64,000 nucleotides of DNA from Flammula alnicola (GCA_015499995.1 JADNRV010000036.1:62001-126000), one strand, 5' to 3'; counted from the first letter of the stretch, positions 44,953 through 55,763 are shown. The notes: generated by a model not told the origin, from the letters alone. Numbers and translations: made by a program.

Positions 44953-46396
44953 GGCCGACCCTGACAAGAGAGATGCCCCAAAAATTATGCCTTACATTTG
45001 CCTTCAGTTAAATGTCACTGAAGACCAAAAAAAGAACATGATTGGGGCAGGATTTGGCCATCTGTTCCCATGAAGATCTACAACTACCTCCTTGTGGATT
45101 TCTGTGTCGATGCTTGACCTAGATTCCATCATCTTCATCGTAGTTTTCCTCTGGAAGGTCCATTTTGCACTCGGAGAGCCGTGCACTTGCTGTGCACAAT
45201 ACAGTACAACTTGGACCGAGTCGGATAAGAGTCCATTAATTCAAGTTCGTAGATTTATGGACCGCATTCTTGCCGGCGAAGGGTTGAAGCTGACCAACTT
45301 GTCTCAATTCGGTGGACTGATAGACTGACAGAGATTGTGAGAGCACACTACCCTAGGTAGGGTATGTAACTGAGAAATGGGAAATGATGCAGCATAAGCA
45401 GAGGAGTCTTCTTCCGATGAATGCTAAGCTAAGTGCTTACACAATTAAAGGCTCACGTTGAAAAAACTGCCGGAGAGTTCCGAATCCTTGACCCCGACGA
45501 AAGTCCAAGAGAGTCCACGCTTGCAATGCTACCACCGTAATACCATGATCCCAATGCAACTCCTGACTCGTTCGGAGTCGAAGACAGGCCTCATGTAACA
45601 CGTCATATACCTGCATCTCGAAGCCATCGACCCAATCCTTGTTGGTAGTGCGCATGCGCCATTGTTTAGCACCGTGGTGACCGCGCAGTGGCCTCGCGCC
45701 TGACGTGCACCTTCTCTCCTTATTCTTTCGTTTTTAGACCTATCTTGCTTCTTCTGGCCACCCTCGTCGCATGCTCAAGCGCTCAAGTATCGTGCAAATT
45801 TGGAATACTTAGCTGGAAGGCTTCCAATCACGTATGTTCGTTGATTTGTTCTCCCTCTGAACGTCTTGATCGATTAGATAGTTCCATGATCTCAACAATT
45901 CCCTCCCTGAGCTGCAATATAACTTCAGACACTCTGTAGATGCGATATCAAGTTCTTGGTTGCATAGTACGGTGTGTGTATTCTTAGATTTTTCGCAGAG
46001 TTTGTGTCTCTATGCAAACCCTAGGCGACCAGACGTTCATAGGATATTGATGGCTGTTGCTGGATTATTTTTGATTTGGCTTTCGGTCGTCTACCAGCAG
46101 AGTCCATCGATAAGATCATCATAATGAAGTCGGACTGAGCGGTCTCATCCCCCTCAGGCTGTTCGAACAGTGTTCGATTGTTGCTACTCACAGATTTATC
46201 TGCTTCTTGGTTTCTGAAACGGAACACTGATAGCTTATCCAATTGTATAGGACTTTATTCCCTCCATTGGCTTATCTTTGGCGTCCAATGGAATGGAATA
46301 ATTTGTACGGAGAATTTTCCATACGTATAAAGCTGCTCTCGGCTGCTTTCACATTTCATTGCTTCCCGCTCAAACTTACTGCTACCTACTGCGCCA
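44953..46396. other. Intergenic with one possible secreted-protein start
   Basis: Mostly motif-free. TATAAAG at 46326-46332 lies about 65 bp upstream of the next gene's ATG and may be its TATA box. See the separate entry for the ORF at 45688. Confidence 0.45.
45688..45939 (+). CDS. Possible small secreted protein or 5' fragment
   Basis: An 83-codon ORF begins MASRLTCTFSPYSFVFRPIL followed by LLLATLVACSSAQ, a good signal peptide with a plausible cleavage after SAQ, then VSCKFGILSWKASNH. After ASNH a GTATGT donor and a TAG acceptor 49 nt later allow splicing, but the spliced frame stops at once. I could not find a continuation. It may be a truncated gene of a larger family whose secreted N-terminus has a Cys followed by a Trp. 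Confidence 0.25.
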   Translation: MASRLTCTFSPYSFVFRPILLLLATLVACSSAQVSCKFGILSWKASNHVCSLICSPSERLDRLDSSMISTIPSLSCNITSDTL

Positions 46397-47565
46397 ATGG
46401 CAGTTAACAGTTCGGTCATCATGAAGAATACCTTCGACACCTTTAACTCCCTGGAATTACAACTGATCGCGACCTCGCTCTCAGCGGTTGCATATGGTAT
46501 TGTCGCCATGCTATTCGTCGCTTGCTCCCAACTTCTTTGGAAGAGAAAACACTCTCTTTACTCGAAACGCGTGCAGATATGTCTACTTCTCTACGGCGCC
46601 GTCATGTTCGCATTGAGCACTGTGGCCTTTATTCAAGAACTATCATTCACTCGTTCGATCGTCTTTCATACGTTTCAAGATATTATCGAGGAATCGATTC
46701 TTCCAACCTCCGACCCGGCGTCGTTTATTTGGACCTTAGGAGGTCCCGCGTCTCTTCCATTTGCGATATGGGGTGCCCAAGCATTTCTGGCGAGTTATTT
46801 GGTTTTCATTTTGCAAAGTGGTTAAAGGCTAATATTCGAGATTTAGGTTTGGCATTGCGCGGCCTTGTATCAGGGCTCATCGCGGATATCGCGTACAGGA
46901 ATAATCTTCATACTTGCTTTGGTCTCAGTGGAATCATTAGGTAAGGCCACCATCCTTCCCTCGAAAGCTACAATTACACGATTACGACCGTGACCTATGT
47001 ATTTAGTTTCTGGGATATTGTTTTTTATGCCACGACTGCTGTCTAGCTTCTCCTTGGAGAGCTCGACGGTCGTTATAGCTGTCGCCACCCACGTCAATAT
47101 CAGTCTGGCTCTGCTTATTATTCTTCGACTTCTCTATCAGCAGAAAGATGACTATGCAAATGCGGAAGGTGGACCTGTGTTTCCGTACACGAGGATCGTG
47201 TTCCTTAGCATCGAGTCCTTCCCCGAGATCATCATGGTGGCTATATTGTATCTTGCCCTGTTTTTCGGTGGAGGCAGTGAGGGATACTTGATACCTCTGT
47301 CTCTTCTCCCCCATATCTGCGTAAGCGTTCACATACAATCTCTCGAATGACTTAGTTGACGTTGTACAATCTATAATTAGGCATTCTCTCCCTCATCAAT
47401 GTGTACATTGGATCCAAAGTAACAGCTGATGGCACCTTCAATCCTTTGGAGGTCCATCAGGAAAAGACGCAGAGAAGGGTAAACATTGGTCGTCCGCTCC
47501 CCTTGTGGCCCGACAAAGAGCCATCTTCATCTGTAAATTTATTGCAAGGGCGATCTAGTACTTGA
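46397..47565 (+). pseudogene. Seven-helix membrane protein, third family, with apparent 3' frame break (tandem copy 1)
   Basis: Starts MAVNSSVIMKNTFDTFNSLE and shows helices at IATSLSAVAYGIVAMLFVAC, VQICLLLYGAVMFALSTVAF and LPFAIWGAQAFL. The first intron has a GC donor (GCGAGT) and ends TTTAG. Exon 2 reads VWHCAALYQGSS and GIIFILALVSVESLG. Exon 3 gives VSGILFFMPRLLSSFSLESS, VVIAVATHVNISLALLIILR, VFLSIESFPEIIMVAILYLA and LPHIC. The last exon should read ILSLINVYIGSK and end LLQGRSST, but joining the GTAAGC donor to the only nearby TTAG acceptor leaves it one base out of frame. Either a non-canonical splice is used or the copy is decaying. The paralogue at 48367 has the same structure and is intact. 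Confidence 0.6.
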
Positions 47566-48366
47566 TATTCAAATCGATATTGAGAGGAGCTGGCGTTCCT
47601 TCGAGAACGTTGAAAAAGTCAGAGAAGATGCCCGAAGTCCCCATGTTAATGGTTCTTCACGTCTCGTGGATACTGTTTCAGGAACATAGAAATATCTAGA
47701 CTGTATTGCCAAGTCTCTCACAGCTATTTACGAAGATCCATCCCCAATTTTCCAAAAAATCTGTGAGTGTGATCTCTGACGCTAACTGAGGTTGAAAATC
47801 ATCTGTGGAAAATAACCATGTCGGGGTTGGCATGGTCCATGCTAAATTCGCCCATCTTATGACTATAAATATAAAATACCCAGTACCCCCGTCTCTCTTC
47901 TGACTTGTTCGACCATCTCACATCATAGCAACTCTCCTTGACAAAGAGAAGAGAAGAAGAGATGCGCCACTGAATGGAGAGCTTTGACACAGTGAGAGTA
48001 TTCTGAGTCCATCAACGATCTTATCTGCCAGTGAGTGACTTTCTCGCCCTGTAATGGCGTCCAACAGATGAATTCGCCATCAATGGACTATCCATCCTTG
48101 TAAATATAATAAAACGAAAGACTTTGATGTTATCGTTAGGGCGTCACTGCAATCTTTGGTTGCTGATTTGGGGTCCGCCTTCCTGAATGACTTGTATGAT
48201 TGGATACCACCCCGCCTTATCGGTCAGCCTGAGAGGGGACACATTAACAGTATCAGGACCTATTGGTCATGACAACTCGAAGTAAATCTATACATGTATT
48301 TATGAAGTCCAATACTCTGTGGCTCAATTTCAACTTCTTCCTCGTCCTTAGCCCCACGCATTTTCA
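47566..48366. other. Spacer between tandem membrane-protein paralogues
   Basis: About 800 bp without a gene I can support. Confidence 0.55.
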
Positions 48367-49555
48367 ATGGCCACTAGTGCCACCAAAGGCGCCGTTGTTC
48401 TCGCATCCCAAGTCTTCACTTATGTCGCCGTTATCCCTGGAATTGCGTATGGCATCGTCATTACGCTTTCTCTTAACTGCTTCCAGTATACTTGGAAGAC
48501 AGAATACAGCTACTCTAGGCGTACGCGACCCCTCATGCTCGTCTATATCGCCCTCATGTTCGCCTTCGCAACTCTGGCATATATTCAAGTAACGATAACT
48601 ATGATAAGAGACCTTGTCGGGCTTTCCACCGGCAATGATCTATTTCACCTATATGGATCTACACCACTTTCCCTTCCATTTACGGTCTGGGGAGCAGATG
48701 GATTGATGGTGAGATTGGTGTCGTCAGCTCTTCGAGCTTAAGAACTGAAACTAAATATAGATATGGCGCACCGCAAGCTTGTATAAAGGCGTATCATCTG
48801 GCCTTGCTCGCGCAACCATACTTTGTATTCTTTCATTGCTTTCCCTGGCAATATCAGGTTTGTCCATACCCTGAAACTCTTACTTTTGACATCGACGGCT
48901 AATTGAGCATGTTAAGGAAGCGGACTGACATTCTTGTTCTCCCCGCTAATCAGCAAGTCGTTAACAGACTTCATATCAAAGATGACGGTTTTTTCGACAG
49001 CATTTGTGAACGTCGTTCTTGCGTTCTTAATTGTTTCGCGGCTCTGGTATATCCAAAGGCGGCTGCGCCAAATCAACCTCCTCCATCCCAAACAAAACTC
49101 AAACTACACAAGGATAATAACCATGTGTGTCGAGTCTTCCAGTTTGATCGTCGTGTTCAGTGTGGCATACAGCGTCCTCCATGCGATTGGAACTCAAGGA
49201 AGCAATCAATTTCATGAGGAGGTAGTTCTTTGGTCCCTTATCCCGTTCGTCCTCATCCCCCAGATTTGTGTAAGCTTCGGTTTCCTATCGCACAATATTA
49301 TCCACTACTTACAGCTTCATAATGATACAGGTAATATCGTCGCTGCTCATTGTTTACCGTGTCGCTCTAGGAAGATCAGCCGCAGAGCAGCTACATTCAA
49401 ACACCATAAAAAGTCAAGACACCCAAGGTCCCAGATCCTCAAGAAACCTATTGAATAATAGGCAGGGTCCTGTTGAAAATAATCAGGACAGAAATCAGGG
49501 AGTCATTCTCCCGTTATCTCTATCCACTCATTCCAAAAACGCAGCCTATATATAA
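48367..49555 (+). CDS. Seven-helix membrane protein, third family (tandem copy 2)
   Basis: Starts MATSATKGAVVLASQVFTYV and continues VIPGIAYGIVITLSLNCFQY, PLMLVYIALMFAFATLAYIQ, LPFTVWGADGLM, then after an intron IWRTASLYKGVSSGLARATI and LCILSLLSLAIS. The next exon is entered at the acceptor after CGTTAACAG and reads DFISKMTVFSTAFVNVVLAF, LIVSRLWYIQRRLRQINLL, YTRIITMCVESSSLIVVFSV and LIPFVLIPQIC. The last exon reads VISSLLIVYRVALGRSAAEQ and ends SKNAAYI after a Gln/Asn-rich polar tail. Four exons keep frame with GT-AG introns. It aligns exon for exon with the copy at 46397. The topology is receptor-like, the function unknown, and the family is one of the large agaricomycete-specific membrane groups. 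Confidence 0.75.
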
Positions 49556-49635
49556 ATTCGACAAAGAGTATTGCAATGGGTATAATAGTCAAACGTGATG
49601 CAAGTTTAAGTCGAAGAAATATGCATGTGAAGTGT

Positions 49636-49832
49636 GTCGGGATTGGAGAGGTGATAATTATGGTCATACGTCCGTGGTTCCGAGCGTCCTCAAAACGGGG
49701 TTCGACGAGGGCAGTTAAGGCCTGGATGTGCGAGCCTATGAGTGTCTGACAACAAAGAGCATAGGTAGGTAATTTGCCGTGAATGGACCGAGAATGGCAG
49801 TCTGCAGAGTGGATAAAAACCGGTATTTATGT
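49636..49832 (+). repeat. Dispersed ~200 bp repeat, copy 1
   Basis: This stretch matches 62311-62521 in the same orientation over its whole length. Both start GTCGGGATTGGAGAGG and share GTCCGTGGTTC, CTCAAAACGGGGTTCGACGA, GCGAGCCTATGA, ATAGGTAGGTAATTTGCCGT, and end GGATAAAA-CCGG-ATTT. Point differences and small indels suggest an old duplication or two insertions of one element. No ORF is shared. Confidence 0.7.
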
Positions 49833-50180
49833 CGACTGGCTACGTGATTAAGCATAGAGGAAGGCTGGCTGGCAGGCAGGAAAGGAATAGGAATGTATGA
49901 GCTACGCAGGTTGTGCAATAATGTCGGGACGGGGAAAGAGTCGATGGCAGAGGGGCGGGACATCCTCCTCAGTCCTGATATCATGTTACAGTGGATGGAT
50001 GTGAAGGTGTATGAAGGTGTTCTCAATGACTCGAAATGATGTCGCTCATACCCATGGACCCGGATATCCACAGTACATGCCAACACGGTCATGTTTGCAT
50101 TCGCAGCAATCTGCCGGCGAGCATCTGAAGCTGATTTAATTTTGAACCCCAGTTGATCAGCCTAACAGTCCAAGTTTGGG
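49833..50180. other. Left flank of the DIRS-like element
   Basis: About 350 bp, nothing recognised beyond a partial continuation of the dispersed repeat. Confidence 0.5.
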
Positions 50181-50181
50181 G

Positions 50182-50404
50182 TTACAGCTAATTAATTATC
50201 GATAGACCCACTTCGCAAATAAAGCGCTCAGCGCCTTTGTTTAGTTGGGCTCAACAAACAGCTCTCATCTTTCCGGCTTCGAACGGCATCTCCGGCACTG
50301 TGCCAAATCAGGTTAGTTTTATTTGCACATTAAACAAAGGCGCTGAGCGCTTTATTTGCGAAGTGGGTCTACAGGGTCTTGCATAAAAACGTAGAGTCAA
50401 TCAT
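50182..50404. repeat. Left inverted terminal repeat of DIRS-like element (interrupted)
   Basis: Outer part TTACAGCTAATTAATTATCG (50182-50204) and inner part CAGGGTCTTGCATAAAAACG onward (50371-50404) match the right terminus in reverse complement. They are separated by the 165 bp MITE. Weaker similarity appears to continue to about 50515. Confidence 0.75.
50205..50369. mobile_element. 165 bp MITE with perfect 39 bp inverted repeats, inserted in DIRS terminus
   Basis: It starts GACCCACTTCGCAAATAAAG and ends with the exact inverted complement; the arms 50205-50243 and 50331-50369 match perfectly. TA lies directly outside both ends (50203-50204, 50370-50371), fitting a Tc1/mariner-superfamily target duplication. 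The interior holds no ORF. The arms could form a long hairpin. Confidence 0.8.
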
Positions 50405-50883
50405 TCACTACGCATTTGTTTGTAGAGCGTTGCCACCCACCAAAAAAAGAAAGATTGATGATCTTGTCACCTAGACCTGTGACTGGTCCGAGTATGTGAG
50501 AAACCTCACGATACTAGTCTATGTTGCTCAGGTCAAACTTCACGGCAAAAGAGGTGGGCTGCTGCCCACCCCCATATACAATTTTGTACGCATGTCTAAA
50601 TTTTATACGCTCCTTGGCACGGTCACCTGCGACTCGCGAGATGGCTGTACCAAGGTTTTGGGGGAAAGAGTGGGCCGGGGCAAGAAAGCGCGCACACGCC
50701 CGTTGCTGCTGCCTGCACACTCTTTGATCTCGAGACGCACGCCTGGGCTGGCTCCGGAGAACAAAAGGAACCTATTGGATGAGAGCGATGAGTTAAAATC
50801 ACCCAACTGTTAGGAGCTCGATGACGCATTTTACGAGATCGTGTAAAAACCCCAAGACAATAGGAGACGGCTACTCACAGGAA

Positions 50884-52307
50884 TTAACGCACTGGAGGCA
50901 ATGTGCGACGCCAGAACTCCTCAAGCACAGGAGAATTTTGGATGTACGGTGCCAAGATGTCCGCATGCTGGCGGAGGTACAACAGAAATGTGTTGCTTGA
51001 CCAATGACCATGGACCTTAACGACCTCGAAGGATACACCCCGCAGTAGGTACTCGAGGACACTGCCGATGCGTATGCTGTGCCCCTGTATGTTCGTCCAA
51101 CCCTCTGCCCCCGCCATGGCCACGTTGAGACGCTGGAGGGGTGGTGGAACGCTCGGATGGAGTCGAGCTGGCTCGGGCTGGGCTGGGTGGTAGTGGCAGT
51201 GTGGTATGGATGTGTGGGGTGCTACGACTGCGGAATGTGGTGCTACAGGGTTCAGACTCGCGGCGCGGGCTGCCAGCACGCCACACCGGAGAAATTGGGC
51301 CTTGTCATGGGCCGAATTCGTCCGTCAGTGTGTCGGTACGAGAATAAATGGGCGCCTGGAGCAGGCGCATTCACCGCGAGGTGATTTTTTAGTGCAGCGT
51401 CTGGATCGCAGACATCCTGGGGGGCCCAGTGTACATCTTCTCCTGCCTCCTTTGCCACTTTGGTCCAAGGGACGTGGATTGTGGTAACTGGAGGACCAGA
51501 GGTACTAACTGAAACATCCGAGGGCTTGACGTGGATTGTGGGGTCAAATGCCTTTAGCGAGGGCACCGTAAACTCGCCCAGACGGGCAGCAGCCCAGAAC
51601 GTCGTCGTGAGACACGCGAAGACAGCAGCGTCGAGTGGAAGGGTTAGGTCGAGGCGCGCATGAATCTCCGACAGGGTTTCGAGCAACAGAGGTGGGCGTT
51701 TAGCACGCTTCGACGACGGCGGCGCAACCCGCTCAGCAGCTGTTAGAGCTGCCTTGAGGCGAGTCTCGTCAAGGACCCAACCCATCCCATGCACAGTATG
51801 CCATGCTTTGACACCATATGCGTAGTTGGAGAGGGTTTTGCCACGTTGCGTGCCTGCGCAACAGGCGATGAACTCCAGCACCAGGAGGTCACTTGCTGGG
51901 CCACGCAGGTGCTCAGGGACAGGTGGTGTCTTCTGGTCACAGAAAACATGAAACACCAATAGACCCGTGCCATAGCCAGACTTGGTCCCGGGTGCCCAAG
52001 CACTGCTGATGAGGTCGAGTATGCGCGCTGCTGCCTCAGGAGTTGAAGGGGCATAGCCAGTTGCTACCCCACCAGGAGGCGGTGAGGGAAGCCAGAGGCG
52101 TAGGCGATCCTGCGATGCACAGTGCGGGCGTCTCTGTGACGGCGTGGGTACCAGACCCTCGCGATACCTCTTCGCTGGAGAGTTCTGCAGGGAAGTCACA
52201 GGGATTGCTGCATTAAAACGTGTCCTCGGCGTCGCCGAAACCAGCCCACTCGGGGCGAGCAGCCCACTCAAACTCGTTAAAGTGGGAGGCATTGAATTCA
52301 TCAGCAT
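50884..52307 (-). CDS. Tyrosine recombinase of DIRS-like element
   Basis: The integrase of YR-retrotransposons. From the Met at 52307 the frame runs through an N-terminal core-binding region (SAWAPGTKSGYGTGLLVFHV, CDQKTPPVPEHLRGPAS) to the catalytic domain. Visible are the first Arg in AAARLGEF, a candidate Lys in VPWTKVAKE, and after an apparent 159 nt intron (ending CCTCCAG at about 51121) the HxxR box GHSIRIGSVLEYLLRG. The His/Trp box VHGHWSSNTF and the nucleophile Tyr in FLLYLRQHADI follow. The product ends EEFWRRTLPPVR. All catalytic residues of the family are present. The start codon is uncertain, because the frame is open further upstream inside the RT gene. The intron is supported by the loss of meaning without it. 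Confidence 0.75.
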
Positions 52308-54471
52308 GGGCCCGGGGTGGCTGCTGGCGCGCGAGGGCTGGGCGATGAGTGCCGTTACGTTGGATGCGGACCTCAGCTGCAGTGAGCGGCTCGAGGGCGT
52401 CGATGAGGAACCCATCAGCACAGGCTGGAATTGGCAAGGCAGGGAGGAGCTGGGAATTGGATCCAAGGATGCCTCGGGATGGGGCGTCAGCGGGGTTAGC
52501 TTTGCTGCGCACGTAGGACGTGTGTATGGTGCCCACCGCCCCACGCTGCTCCAGCTTGTCGTGGATACACTTAAAGATGCTATTGACCTGCCTGTTGCGA
52601 CTGCACCCATTCCACCATCCCTCGACGACGCCCGTGTTGTCACCGTATAGTCGGACATGCTCGCCAGCATTGGCGATACATAGGACGGTGTCAACCAAGA
52701 GTTCGAAGCCAATGGCTTCTGCCCAGGCAATATCGCGGACTCCGTTGAGGGTCTTCCACCCAGGGAGAAGACGCCAGGCCCTCCAGCGCCCTCTGACGAC
52801 AATGGCAATGCCAATTTCGGAGCTGGCATCAGAGAAGGCACCATAGTCAATGACGTCGATGACATAGGGGATGGGGCGCTCAAGGATGGGGCGCTCAAGG
52901 CGGTCAGCCCACCAGGAGAGGTCGGTGGCAATGCACTTGTCGGCGTGTCGGCGAACAAGAGGCTTGTCAGCAAAAGCACCGAGCATCGACTCCAAGCCGA
53001 CCAGGCGGGCACGCCCCGATGGGATTGCCAGCGTGGCATGCAATAAGCGCCCATAGATGCGCTGGACATCCTCGAGACAATGTGTGGCACGGCCCTGCCA
53101 CTCCACGATACCCGCCAAGTATTTCTGGCGCTTCGCAGCAGCCAGCCCCACCGTTCGGCGGTCCAGGTCCCAGAGTAACCCAATGTAGGTGACAACGGAG
53201 CCAAACGGAGTGTCCTTTGACTTCTCCCATGGAATGCCGAGCTCCGTGGACAGCTGGTCAATGTCGCTGAAGTTGTAGGCGAAAATTCCGTCCTCGCGAG
53301 GACTCGCACTGGTAAGATCGAGTAATGGGTGGACAAAGTCTTCCACAGACTCAAAACCAAGGCCGTCCTTGCCCACACCTTCACCATACCAGATCCGACC
53401 TCCTGAGGAGGAGCTACCCTGCTGGGCCACCAGACGCCGGAAAAATTCCCGAGACTGGTTGTAGGCTGCCAGATGATGCACGAGGATGCGGAAAAAGATG
53501 TAGTCATCAACCCACTTGAGGAGAGGACCCATCCCGCGAGCATGGAACAAGTCCGTAGCAGCATCGCCGAGCAGCCCATAGATACCACCAGAAGGGCGTG
53601 CCCCAAACGCAGCGCAGAGGTCCGCCCAAAATACATCATCCCCTGTTTGAGCGACACCAGCTGGCCATTGAGAGTGGTGGAGCGGAACAGTGCAGTAGGC
53701 CTCAGAGACATCACGTACTGCTGCTTGTGAGCCTGGAGGAAGGGACGCCAAGACGGCGCAGGTGACCTGGAAGGTGCCCCAAGTGCACGGAAAATTGCTG
53801 GCGAGAATCGCAGAGTTGACACAAGCGCTAGGATAGGCGAGGGAAGGAGTGATGGGAAAAGAGAAGTTCTGAATGATCCTGTACTTGTCGACACGTCCGG
53901 GCTTCGGAATGATGGAGAAGGGGGATGTTTGGAATGGACCAATGAGGGACTCGAGAGCCGTACGCGTGAACGGGCCCACATAGCGACCCTTGTCAACTTC
54001 ACTCCGAATGATAGCGTCGAATGGCGTGCGAAACTCCTGCACGGAGGGGCGGTTGGGAGGGGTCTGAGTGCGCCGGATGGTGGGAAAACCCGCGCAAAAA
54101 CCCTCCCGAATCCCCAGCACCACAGAGGGATACTTGGCGAGAAGCCCAGTACCCTCCAGTGCATGCTGCCAAGCCCGCCATATGTATGGCGTGACGGGCT
54201 CAGTTCTTCTCCGCGCGAGGGCAAGAGCTGGCATCGCAGCCTGAGCATCTGTGGCGAGAATCGTGGTGGCCGCGACACCCCCGTGACATCTGCCAGTCGA
54301 GACAGAGGGGGAGTCTGGTGGTCTTGCTGATAAGCTCTCCGCGAGCACTCCGCTCGCTGACCGTCTCGTGTGCCTTGTCCCATGTCCGACTCTCGCTGCA
54401 CTTGGCGAGGTTGTGGTTCTGGCGCCCCAGGCAGACCGCGCAGACTCGGGCACCATTGGAGCCTGCGCCAC
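52213..54471 (-). CDS. Reverse transcriptase-RNase H of DIRS-like element
   Basis: An uninterrupted 752-codon frame. The RT palm includes FQTSPFSIIPKPGRVDKYRI, IQNFSFPITPSLAYPSACVN, the VRDVSEAYCTVPLHHSQWP motif with the first catalytic Asp, RPSGGIYG, and the KWVDDYIFFRI box with the paired Asp residues. The thumb and connection follow (TYIGLLWDLDRRTVGLAAAK). RNase H carries GAFSDASSEIGIAIVVRG, AWAEAIGFELLVDTV, HVRLYGDNTGVVEGWWNG and KANPADAPSRG, which together give the acidic active site. RT plus RNase H without a retroviral protease or DDE integrase is expected for YR elements. The true start may lie downstream of 54471, since the first ~80 codons overlap the gag zinc-knuckle region in another frame. 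Confidence 0.85.
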   Translation of the reverse strand: MAQAPMVPESARSAWGARTTTSPSAARVGHGTRHTRRSASGVLAESLSARPPDSPSVSTGRCHGGVAATTILATDAQAAMPALALARRRTEPVTPYIWRAWQHALEGTGLLAKYPSVVLGIREGFCAGFPTIRRTQTPPNRPSVQEFRTPFDAIIRSEVDKGRYVGPFTRTALESLIGPFQTSPFSIIPKPGRVDKYRIIQNFSFPITPSLAYPSACVNSAILASNFPCTWGTFQVTCAVLASLPPGSQAAVRDVSEAYCTVPLHHSQWPAGVAQTGDDVFWADLCAAFGARPSGGIYGLLGDAATDLFHARGMGPLLKWVDDYIFFRILVHHLAAYNQSREFFRRLVAQQGSSSSGGRIWYGEGVGKDGLGFESVEDFVHPLLDLTSASPREDGIFAYNFSDIDQLSTELGIPWEKSKDTPFGSVVTYIGLLWDLDRRTVGLAAAKRQKYLAGIVEWQGRATHCLEDVQRIYGRLLHATLAIPSGRARLVGLESMLGAFADKPLVRRHADKCIATDLSWWADRLERPILERPIPYVIDVIDYGAFSDASSEIGIAIVVRGRWRAWRLLPGWKTLNGVRDIAWAEAIGFELLVDTVLCIANAGEHVRLYGDNTGVVEGWWNGCSRNRQVNSIFKCIHDKLEQRGAVGTIHTSYVRSKANPADAPSRGILGSNSQLLPALPIPACADGFLIDALEPLTAAEVRIQRNGTHRPALARQQPPRAHADEFNASHFNEFEWAARPEWAGFGDAEDTF

Positions 54472-55763
54472 GGGAAAAATCCCGCCTGTTGCTGTTGGAC
54501 CTGAGCGCGGGCGACGCAGAACGCTGGCGACCGCCCCGCAGCCCAGGAGACGGCAACGACGGCTGCGGCGGTCCTTATGGCTCGACGCTGCTGCATTGTA
54601 CTAATTACCAGATGCACGCAGGGATGCAAAGGACGCCAAGGACGCAAGACACCATGCACGCAAGCCACAAGTAATAACGTGGGCACACAACACACGCAAC
54701 ATGCAACACACGCAACACGTAACACATGCAACATGCAACGCACGCAAAACGCAATAAACGCCACGCAGAAACGCAACCAGGAAGGGGGGGGGGGGGGGGC
54801 ACAGGGAGGGGGCAAGAGGGTAGGAGGAAGAACAGTCAGTCTCGTGCTATATGCCGAAGGGAAATTTAAACCACAAACCTGCTCCCTACGCTCATCTGTG
54901 AGCTGAATATCCACACAACGCCAAGCTTCCGTGAGGACAACCTCGTTGATGTCGGCCAGCGAGTACACGGGGAACGCAATGGTGGCGGACGCAGCTGCCG
55001 TGTGCCACAGCTGTCGCTGCTCGTCCTGATAGAGCATCAGGGCCCGCTGGTCACGATCGTCGAGCGACGACCACATAGGATGCATCTGGATGTTGGTCCA
55101 GAAGGTGTGGAACATCATGATCCGCTCCTGAGGCCATCCAGTGCGCGCCATGGCCTGCAGCATTCTTGGGGTGGTGGTGAAGAACTCGTGGAACGAGAGT
55201 TCCGAGTCTGGAAAGACGCCGCGGGCGGTCTTGGCACTGAGAACTGGCGCCCAAGAAATGGCCCCCTCTGAGTCGGTGACGAGCTTTCCATAGTTGTTGT
55301 CGTCGGAGGAGACACTGCGGTCGACTGCCTTGAGTCCAGCGGCGGTGAAGTGGTAGAGAGGAACGAAATCGCCCTTCTTCAACTTCGCGGTCACCGAGGC
55401 CGAGGGGATGACGGGAAGGCCACTTGGGACGGGTGCAGACGAATGCGGCAAGTATTTTGCCTTGTTCTTTCGACGTTCTTCCTTTTCGAGGGCTTCTTGC
55501 TCTAGAGCCTGTGCTGCTTCGGCGGCATTGGTTGCATCAGCCCTCTCACGCTCCCTGTTAGCCGACGCCACCTGCTCGGCGGCAATGTCAGCATCCCAGC
55601 GAGTCTTCTCGAGCTGGTTTGCATCTGCCCATGCACCAGCCAAAAAATCCACGGCTTGTTCCACGGTCATACCAGCTTGCATGAGAACATTTCGACGGTC
55701 GGTGAAATTTTCACTTGCATAGTCGGGGCATACAGCCTGATGCGGATTGTTCTGTGCAGGCAT
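54200..55763 (-). CDS. Gag-like nucleocapsid protein of DIRS-like element
   Basis: Starts MPAQNNPHQAVCPDYASENF. A charged, Ala/Glu-rich coiled-coil segment (NRERERADATNAAEAAQALE) precedes LKKGDFVPLYHFTAAGLKAV, a block I recall from gag proteins of agaricomycete YR retrotransposons. ELSFHEFFTTTPRMLQAMAR and WPQERIMMFHTFWTNIQMHP follow. After LTDERREQ an intron of about 340 nt is needed. Its sense strand carries a run of 16 C and TGCGTG-type repeats. The downstream exon then gives CAVCLGRQNHNLAKC and LCLDWQMSRGCRGHHDSRH-RCSGC, the Cys/His zinc-knuckle region, and stops at 54200. Unspliced, the first frame runs on for 1503 codons through non-matching sequence, so the long ORF is a composite and not one protein. 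Confidence 0.65.

Noticed and set aside
50496..51384. Plus-strand ORFs of 68-105 codons
   Set aside because: They lie in the element's 3' non-coding end or antisense to the tyrosine recombinase and show no family features.
51252..55763. A single 1503-residue protein
   Set aside because: The open frame joins part of gag, an intron, the antisense-like shadow of the RT gene and the recombinase. Only its two ends read as protein families; the middle third is compositionally nonsensical while another frame there encodes clear RT-RNase H.
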